From positions 1 through 64,000 of the forward strand of contig MU119387.1 of the NCBI GenBank assembly GCA_014904845.1: 64,000 nt of DNA, given 5' to 3'. The notes below the pieces were generated by a model. The model made no database searches, was not told the DNA's origin, and worked only from the letters and a program-made list of their open reading frames with translations. Positions 56,135 to 64,000 of this stretch are shown in pieces. The stretch comes from Acephala macrosclerotiorum (Eukaryota > Ascomycota > Leotiomycetes > Helotiales > Mollisiaceae). Numbering within the stretch: position 1 is the stretch's first letter; every line of letters starts with the position of its first letter. A program made the position numbers and the translations under genes.

Positions 56135-58597
56135 ATGCCCAACGAAGTCGATATCGATGTTAGACTTGATAATCTCAGAGGGATGAAACGTGCTCTAGAA
56201 GTTGAACTTCGCGACAGGCCACCAAGACGCGCAGGTTTTGTCGTGCCTGAGAAGAAGACGCGCAAATACAAGGACGGAACACCGAAGCATCCGACGAGAA
56301 GCTTGCTAAGCGTTGTCGAAAAAGTCAGAACGCAAAAATACTCGTATACCGAACTTGCTCCAGGTGAAGATATTCGAGTCTTGATCTTGGAGCCAGGGCA
56401 ACCGGGAGATCCCGCGACTGGTACAGACCCAGATCCAGTACGATGCAGACTAGTGCCCAGCGCATTGCCATCAACGAAGGCTGTCACCCAAGGTCCACCA
56501 ATCATTCCATACGAAGCTCTGTCGTATTACTGGGGTCTCGAGCAGCCCTTGATTCCCATTTTGATTCTCAGCTACAGCAAAGAAAACGGCCGGCATTCAA
56601 TCGCGAACGTGGTACAGAAGAAATTCTGGATTAGACCTAATTTATTTGCAGCACTTGTACAATTGCGAGATCCGAAAGATGAGGTAAGCTCACCTTCTTG
56701 GAGCAGTATTCCCCTTTCCTCTTTATTTCGCGAGTCCCGAATGTCCCCAGAGCTCTGGAACATTCTCTTCCCCTCTTCTCTTTGAAGTGCTTGAAATAGA
56801 AATGTTAACTCTGAGATCTTGGGTATAGGTCACGCTGTGGGTGGATGCCGTGTGCATAAACCAGGACAATATCGCTGAAAGACGATTCAAGTCTCGAGGA
56901 TGCACGAAATATACAGCGAGGCCTCCAACATTTGCATCTGGTTGGGAGTAGGCGAATTAGACTCTACCACGCAGACAATCGACGCAAAACATACGCGGAA
57001 AACATTTGAGTTTATTCGGGAGATGTTGAGTTTGAAACGTCTCGACCAGCTTATATCGAACGATAAATATGCGGACAGGTGGCTTGCATTTGTGGAACTC
57101 ATGAGGAACAGGTGGTTCAGTCGACGTTGGGTGGTCCAGGAGTTGGCACTGGCAAGAGAAGCTACCGTGCATTATGGACAAGAAGTCATGCAATGGCTAG
57201 ACTTCGCAGACGCAGTCGCTTTGTTCGTGACAAAGCATGATCAAATCAACACATTGTTGAAAAGGCACAGCAATGAGCCTGATCCAATCGGAGATATGAG
57301 AGCGCTTGGAGCTAGTATCCTCGTGGAAGCTACGAGTAATCTTTTCCGAAAATCCAAAGATGGGAGAATCTTGGAAAGACTGTTAAGTCTTGAAACCCTT
57401 GTGTCAACGCTGTTGGCTTTTGAGTCCACGGACCCACGGGACACGGTCTACGCCGTGTTGTCGATCGCCAACGACACACCATACTCTAACTCGAAGACTG
57501 CAGCAGAAACGGTTGTCTCTGGCGCCTCGACTCCCGCTGCCGATGTCAAGCCTATAGGAGATCCTAGAATCACACCGAATTATGTCAAACCGCTTCCCGA
57601 GATTTATTCAGACTTCATCGACTACTGTGTTGAGAAATCATGCTCGCTTGATATGATATGTCGCCATTGGGCGCCAGGGTCGAAAGAACGACGGCGCAGC
57701 ATCACCGCTTTCAGTGCAGACACGCGTCCGCAGATGCCCACCTGGGTTTCCTCGATCACCAATTCTGCTTTTGGAGGTCCTGAAGTTGTGCTCCATGGAC
57801 GATGCAACGGAGACAATCTTGTTGGCATTCCAAGCCGACAAAATCACAAGAACTATAATGCGTCTGCGGGCCTCGCGCCGCATGTCAGTATTGACAGAGA
57901 AGGCGTCGATAGTGATGCCACTCCTTCCCAAGAGATCCCCTCGTACTTTCAGCAGGGAGGTCACAATTCACTCGACGGACCTGCACCGAATCCTCATGTG
58001 CAGAGTGCTGTCCCTAAAGCCACCGGGATCCTCTACGCGAAAGGGACTTGTCTCGACACCATTGAGAAACTGTCACCACGTGCTGCGCAAGGCATGATCC
58101 TCCAGGAGTGCTTGGATATGGGCGGCTGGACCGATGAAATCGAGCTTGAGAAGGTCCCAGACGAATTATGGAGGACTTTAGTAGCTGACCGTGGCCCCTC
58201 TGGCACTAACGCTCCAAGCTGGTATCACCGCGCTTGCCTCGAATCTTTCACGCACATCACCCAGAATGATGATCTGAGTACGGGTGCACTGATGGAGAAT
58301 CCCGATACTCCTTCCACTATGGTGACGTTCTTGAAACGCGTGCAAGAAGTCGTATGGAACCGTAAATTTCTACGCTCGAAAGGGTTCCATCATGATGGAG
58401 GTGAGAAACGGCTGTTTGGACTTGCACCGACCAGTGCCCAGGAAGGAGACCTCATCTGTATTTTGTTTGGCTGTAGCGTGCCTGTCATTCTGAGGAGAGT
58501 GGGACCTCCTGATGACCATTTTTATTATTTGATTGGAGAAGCGTACGTGCACGGCATTATGGATGGGGAGGCTCTCTCGAAAGATTTGCCAGTATAG
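56135..58597 (+). pseudogene. HET-domain protein gene with a one-base frameshift
   Basis: HET proteins trigger incompatibility-type cell death after non-self contact. Exon 1 56135-56683 has an unusual basic N-terminal stretch, then PYEALSYYWGLEQP, the HET core start. The intron is 56684-56828; exon 2 begins VTLWVDAVCINQDNIAER, the classic W.DA.CINQ.D..ER block. Right after this (about 56884) the frame breaks. One missing base would restore reading into MHEIYSEASNICIWLGVGE and a 565-residue open frame with RNRWFSRRWVVQELALAREA, DPRDTVYAVLSIANDTP, YSDFIDYCVEK and the C-terminal GDLICILFGCSVPVILRR and GEAYVHGIMDGEAL. Apart from this break the gene is complete (about 760 residues), so the loss is recent or an assembly error. 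Confidence 0.8.
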
Positions 58598-59760
58598 CCC
58601 TATGATAATTCTGATAAGTATATCAACTTTAAGATTCGATGAGACCGAATAGGCATTTCCTTGGGTATCAAATGCTCTGGTCTCAAGTACCTCAGGTATG
58701 GGAACCCTTTGGCATGGGAATCCTAAAGCATTGGAGTCTTCACTCACGAAAACTGGAGTAGGCGTCGATGGCCTCGTGGAAAGGGGGTTAATCACTGCAT
58801 CTTTGTGAGCGCATGTTGTTTCTTGCGGAATGCTCCATATATACATACCAATCGATTTACTGTCTACTTTGAACTGCTTGTAATTTGCAGTTTTTTCACA
58901 TGCCGTAAAAGACACCTGAGAGAGTGCCTCTCCTTCCGCCCTTGAGGACCAGCTTTATTCTCAACATTGCCTAGCAGCTGAATGCAGACTTAGCTCTTAT
59001 GCCTGCGCGAAGAACGATAGTTTACGCCTAGTTTTGGGGGTCGGAGGCTGGGGGATCGGCAGGTCGCGAATGAGACAACTCAGCCTCACGGCGTTGCCAC
59101 ACCCTATCACCACCTCACCGAGAGGCAGTGCATACGATCCACAACACTTGATTCGCAATTGACATTCTTGCTCTACAAAAGCTGCTAGTATTTTAGTTGA
59201 TGCATTGCGACTGGTCGGCTGGCGTGTCCATGCAGCATGTACCACATGGCCAAAACGCCAACGCATGCTACATTTCTAGGCCTTCAAACTCGAAATTGCT
59301 CCCATGAAGCCTCGGTGTGTGGGAATAGTACCCCGGGTCATGATGGAGCCTCGACCACTGTCGCATTCATATCCACATGCGGCCACCTTGCTTTTTCAGA
59401 GGTAGGGTATTGACTTCGCCATTTGTCGACTATGAGGCTGCGGCTATCGACTGGCTGTGGGATAGACAACATATCTGCTGTAAGATGGCCGTGAATGCCC
59501 TTTTCCTACTGACATCTTATTGTTAGCTATTGACTGTATTCCAATTTCATACATCGATTCTCTTTATCACACAATTCAAGCCAGACCAGGTTTCAAAGTG
59601 TCCAGGAATCATCGACAATTACAATTCTCAAACACAACAGTGCTCGATCAACAAAGTCCTTGAGTTTCACAGACCTCTAAAGTCAAGAGACGCGAAAGTT
59701 ACAGTCCTCAAAAGTCCCGCCTAGAGATCAAAAGAATTGGACGTTCACATCAATCTCAAC
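58598..59760. other. Intergenic, about 1.2 kb
   Basis: The minus-strand open stretch 58370-58915 mostly overlaps the HET 3' end and is a shadow. Nothing else recognised. Confidence 0.4.
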
Positions 59761-60367
59761 ATGGCTCTTCGATCATCCTCAAGCGTCACTGTACAGGCAC
59801 GCAAGCGGCACCATACCAATACTCGCATGACAATCATGAAGACAAAATCCGTACAACACCTCCAGATTCCCCCTTTCAACACCAGAAGCCTCGAAACCAA
59901 AATCATGCGACGAAGATCCAAACCCAAACCAAACACCACCATAAACCCGATCACCAGTACCCCAAGCATCGCCCTTCTCCTCGCCGCCTGCCACTCTCTC
60001 GATCACCTAATCTGCTCTCCAACCACCTCTCAAACCGAAATCAACAAGTGGCACGCTCTCGATCTCTGGACATACCTCACCTCTTCTCATCGCTCGGTGG
60101 AAGTCCTCATTGGAAATCCTCTGTCAGGAATATCTTAACGGGGTCTTCACACCGGATATGTTCGAAGAGAAATTGATGACGCTTTTACCTGGAGTACAAA
60201 AGCTAGAAGAAGCGAGACGGAGGGTAAATGAGGAGTTTGAAGAAGAGTTAAGTGCGAGGTGCATGTTGGTGGTTGTGCCGGATGCGTTTTGGGAGGCGGT
60301 GGAGGAAAGGGTGAGTGTTATTGATGGTGTATTTGAGGGGATGGGGAGGGTCTTGGATGGTCAGTGA
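59761..60367 (+). CDS. Small hypothetical protein, possibly frameshifted or spliced near 60100
   Basis: From ATG 59761, a basic Ser/Thr/Arg-rich N-terminus (MALRSSSSVTVQARKRHH) leads to IALLLAACHSLDHLICSPTT and INKWHALDLWTYLTSSHRS, then closes at 60136. An overlapping frame continues LEILCQEYLNGVFTPDMFEEKLMTLLPGVQ and LEEARRRVNEEFEEELSARC, ending at 60367. The two halves look like one protein of about 190 residues. They could be joined by a very short intron (about 35 bases with GTGGAAG and TGTCAG ends) or by a frameshift. No known family, signal peptide or membrane segment. The second half is helical and acidic. Confidence 0.45.
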
Positions 60368-60906
60368 GGGGCTGAGTAGCATCAATGCATTTGACACTTT
60401 TTTTGGCCGCAATCTAAATTCGTTGGTTCGGATATTGTCTTATCCTTAGTACTGCGCATTCCTTCTTTCCTCATTTTTCATATTCTCAAACACTACAATT
60501 CCTATGTCCCCAGATGAGGGAGGCTGTTACTTCCTCGAGGTCTGAAGTCCCCACATCGGGCTGTACCTTCGCGTTTCACTTCTTTAATTGATGGACCTCG
60601 GAATTGCTACCTTCATCATTTACAAATCCTTTCTCCCTATATTCCTCTTGCTTTTCACATACCCCACTATCTCCAGGCAGTATTATCCTCAAACTCATTC
60701 TCGCTCATTTCGTTGTTCCATCCTACCACAAGGCTCACGAGGTTGCGGGCGCAAATATCGAGGGTCCAATCGATCGAAATTCCAATTATTTAAGGATTCG
60801 AGCATTTGAGAGTTTAAAATTTCGAGGGCTTCAAAGAATTAAGCGCTCAAGCACGAACTTCCTCGACAACTATTCCACGCAACCACTCCGTCCCCCAATC
60901 ACTTCT
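60368..60906. other. Convergent intergenic
   Basis: No feature recognised; plus-strand open stretches here are shadows or chance. Confidence 0.45.
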
Positions 60907-62831
60907 TCACTTCTTCACCTCAACCACCTCCCTCCCCTCACTCATGCTCTCCTCACCAACCAGCACCCTCGCACCCATCAAATGCTCAACATTAATCTTC
61001 GGCCCCTTAAACCACTTTCTAGCGTCAACGGCATACCACATCATCGCGAGCAACATCACGCCTCCATAGCCAAGGGATGCATAATTCATGTTCAATTTAT
61101 TGAGATCCTTGCCTTTCACGGCGGGGAAGCAGAGAATTGGAATGATGAGAACGATCCACGCGACTGCGACAATGCCAACAGGCTTTGAGAAGCGGCCTAG
61201 ATTCCAGGGTCCTATGTTGTTGTTAGTACTTGAGAACTTTGAGGCTTGAGGATCGTAAGATTCTGGGAGAGTGAATAATAATAGTAAAGAGAAATAGAAG
61301 ATGGGGAAAGATCTTACCAGGACGAAACTTGTCACCCACAACAAACAACTTCAAGCATATCGGAAGACCGAAAGCAACGTATTGCGCAATAGAAGCGAGA
61401 CTAAAAACCGCACCAATCGCCACCGGACTCGCAAACATGAGAAGTCCCACGATCGCAGCAATCAGGACGATGAACCAGACGGCGTTCACAGGAGTTTTGG
61501 TATAGGAGTTGACACGATTGAGGTAGCGAGAGAATGGGAGTGCGTCGTCGCGGGAAAAGGAGAATATGACGCGCGATGAGGCGACGATGCATCTGTCGAC
61601 GTGATTAATCGGTGTACTATAAAGAGAGGGGGAAGGGGTAACGAACCCTTGAGCAACGAAGAACTGGGCGAAGATGTTGAGTGCAAACATTGCTAGACCA
61701 GCTTTTGGCCCAAGCACTTGTAGACAGAGACTTCCCTATATCATAATATTAACTGCAGCACTCAGTCCACGGTGTTATATCTGCCTACCATTGGCTGCCC
61801 ATAGTCGCCCGAAACCACGTCCGTAATGTCATTAACCGTGTAAGCAATGGCGATGATAATCGCCCAGCCCATATACATGCCCAGTTGGGCTGTCATCAAA
61901 ATCGCTCGCGGGCTCGCTATATTAGCATTCGAGCACTCTTCGGACAAGTGGAACGGAGCATCGAAGCCACCGATCGTGACAATCACAGACAGCATGCCCA
62001 TCATGAAAGAGAATCCGGTCGGCCATTCCGTTCCATTCAAAATCCCGTCTGATGTCCAAACAATACTGTTTGGGTTAGTTTTCGGCTCATTGATCGAGCC
62101 GACTGGCATCCAGATGACGAATATGAAGACCACGAGTACGTTGACGACGGTACCAACACCATTCATGCGCGCCAGGAATTTGGTTGAATTCATGGTGAGG
62201 AGACCCTCGACGACTATGAGTGCTAGCATCATTAGGTATACTTGGTATGTTTGTGTGACGAAGGTAGGGTGTACGATTTCTGCTGCTGTGAGGACCATGG
62301 ATGCGAGAGCGTAGTTTATGGCGCAAGGTGCGGTCGCCCATCCCATGAAATTGGACCATCCTGTAATCTAGACGTGGTGTCAGCATCGATTTCTGTCTGT
62401 TTGTCAGATTGAGAAGAGTATACCCATGAGCACAGCGGTCCCCATCCTTCTGGTGCTAAAACTGCTGAGGCATAATACAGCCCACCAGCGGTCGGCATAC
62501 TCGAGCACAACTCAGCCATCGCCAGAGCAATGAACTGAATCGGAATACATGCCACGAACCATCCCCAGACAGATCCAGCAGGCCCCGAGAAGGCAAGATT
62601 GTACGAAAGTGTTGACGCAACTGAAGGCAGGAGTCCAAGAACAGAAAATGAGACAGCGAACGAGGACCAAATTGAAAAGTCTCGTTTGAATTCTTGCTTG
62701 TAGCCAAGAGCTAGCAGGATCTCCTCGTCACTGTCAGCATCATTATCGAGAACTGCGTGGTCCCCTGTCTTTTGAAAGACTGAAGTGACTTGGAAAGCTC
62801 GTTCGTCGACTCGCTCTCGTAAGGTACTCAT
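60907..62831 (-). CDS. Amino-acid/GABA permease (APC superfamily, ACT family)
   Basis: Membrane transporter for GABA, choline or other amino compounds, probably in the plasma membrane. About five exons. Landmarks: acidic N-terminus ending DEEILLALGYKQEFKRDFSIWSSFAVSFSVLGLLPSVASTL, the ACT family signature; GPAGSVWGWFVACIPIQFIALAMAELCSSMPTAGGLYYASA; WITGWSNFMGWAT-like join at about 62370; GFDAPFHLSEECSNANIASPRAI; FFVAQGCIVASSRVIFSFSRDDALPFSRYLNRVNSYTKTPVNAVWF; and a late PWNLGRFSKPVGIVAVAWI. The C-terminus is cytosolic and charged. Introns lie near 62425-62365, 61790-61730, 61650-61595 and 61315-61215 (approximate). All blocks are intact. It belongs to a different APC subfamily from the permease at 30464-32445. 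Confidence 0.92.
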
Positions 62832-64000
62832 GTTGCCGATAGTGAAGATCGAGGAAGAAGAGAAAAGATGACAACCCGAAAGCTCAAAAACTTCCTACGA
62901 ACGCGTTGCCCATCTTTATCTTTCATCCAAACTATGCAGTAGTATTATTTCATAGTTAAATTATATGTAGGTAAGCATTTAGAATAACTCGACTAGCACG
63001 ATACTTTTGATGTGCGACGCGAGAACGCGAGAGCGAGGCACAGCCGCTCGGCACTTGCACGCAAGCCGAATCCCAGGCCAGTAGTCTGTAGGGGCGGTGC
63101 GGAATGCGAATTGAAGGCATCCGATTCTCAGGACCCCTGATCGGGATCTAACTTCATCTGAAGAAAATTCGAACTTCCCATGCGCAGTCGATGCAACCAG
63201 GGGATGGCCGTGCACCAAGAGATCTTATTCGTACAGGATACGGTGCAGGATATGCTTTACACCGTCGACAGATCCACAGAAAGGGCAGGGAAACACAAGG
63301 AACGGTATACTACTATCTGCAGGCCAACTTCGATGAAGTATAGACTATATTAGGCTGAAGGACGTGTTAGACTTTCGAGTGGTTTTAGTGCTGAGTAAGC
63401 ACTGCAATGGATATAATGTCCCCGCACTTAGCCAGATCTCATCACTTTAATCAATTAACCAGCTCATCAAGACCATCAAATATATCACTCAGATTAACAG
63501 GACGGAGCTCTGATCGTCGTGAGGCGTAGACAAAACGAGGGGCTCAGGAAAACGGGATTGTGATGGTGATTACGATTGAAATATAAAGAAGTATTTGACA
63601 TGGAACAAAGAGAGCATGCGAAACAGAATATGACTGCAAGGCGGGTATTTTTGGTCAATGTTGAGTTCTTGTTTGAAGATGGGAAGGAAGAAAGTAGTCA
63701 GGGAAGAAGTTGGGATGCAACCACAAGGCCCCAGGTGACGCTAGGTTTAGTGGCCATGGCCGAATAAGACCATGCTCAGATATATTCAGAGAGCCTATAT
63801 CTCAGAACCGCTGCAGCAACCTCCACTGAACGCCACGATTACCCAGCTGTCACTACCGCGCCATCATCAATTCCATCTCATTTCTAACGTTAAGGACAGC
63901 ATGAAGTTATAATGTTCCCACACGTTGTTTTGGATCTCATACTATGATTAAGGCCAGAATAGCGGATCAGAAGTCAAATACTCCTTCCTCATCCGAACTA
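62832..64000. other. Right-edge intergenic, about 1.2 kb
   Basis: Contains the promoter of the permease and nothing else I can support. Short open stretches at 62979-63218 and 63576-63767 look like chance. Confidence 0.4.

Noticed and set aside
30464..62831. Two APC permeases as a cluster
   Set aside because: They are 28 kb apart and belong to different subfamilies (YAT and ACT).
1..64000. CRISPR array, rRNA, bacterial operon or phage features
   Set aside because: No regular spaced repeats or rRNA sequence seen; gene structure is eukaryotic throughout.

Overview
The window is nuclear DNA of a filamentous ascomycete. Coding genes carry short GT-AG introns of about 45-145 bases, often with CTAAC or CTGAC branch sites. 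The gene content is typical of Pezizomycotina: Rtt109, HET-domain proteins, RTA1 and Dal5-type transporters. C-to-T type damage and extremely AT-rich patches point to repeat-induced point mutation (RIP). The style suggests Leotiomycetes, but that placement is inference. All gene calls come from reading motifs and splice signals by eye; no searches were run.

Left part (1-18.7 kb) is mainly housekeeping. A multi-exon SNF2-type ATPase with a lysine-rich tail (minus) is followed by RTT109 (minus), which shares a short divergent promoter with the mitochondrial ribosomal protein mL57. Then come S-adenosylmethionine decarboxylase, a nuclear-looking protein with KEN and D-box motifs, and a CmcJ/AsaB (GA4 desaturase)-like oxygenase.

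The 19-27 kb stretch is accessory and decayed. It holds a HET-domain pseudogene, a small secreted glycine-rich protein, an F-box/LRR-like pseudogene, the Mediator kinase SSN3/CDK8, and a second copy of the F-box 3' end. That copy lies next to an unannotated exon with eight cysteines in 17 residues that looks like a metallothionein.

The 27-42 kb stretch is gene-rich: an amidoligase-family protein, a WHPDKF-motif protein, an amino-acid permease, the Fe-S assembly ATPase CFD1 in divergent arrangement with a large acidic protein carrying FGDF motifs, an RTA1-family membrane protein, an unknown, and a three-finger C2H2 protein with an apparent GC-AG intron.

The 42-64 kb stretch alternates genes with mobile debris. 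It holds a RIP-mutated Tc1/mariner element with 37-base inverted repeats, a Tubby-fold-like protein, a tandem pair from a coiled-coil family (one copy dead, one intact), a tiny cysteine-rich protein and a Dal5-like MFS transporter. It also has a 702-base AT-saturated element with about 47-base inverted repeats and TA duplication, a full-length HET gene with a single-base frameshift, a small unknown gene, and a GABA-permease-like transporter at the right end.
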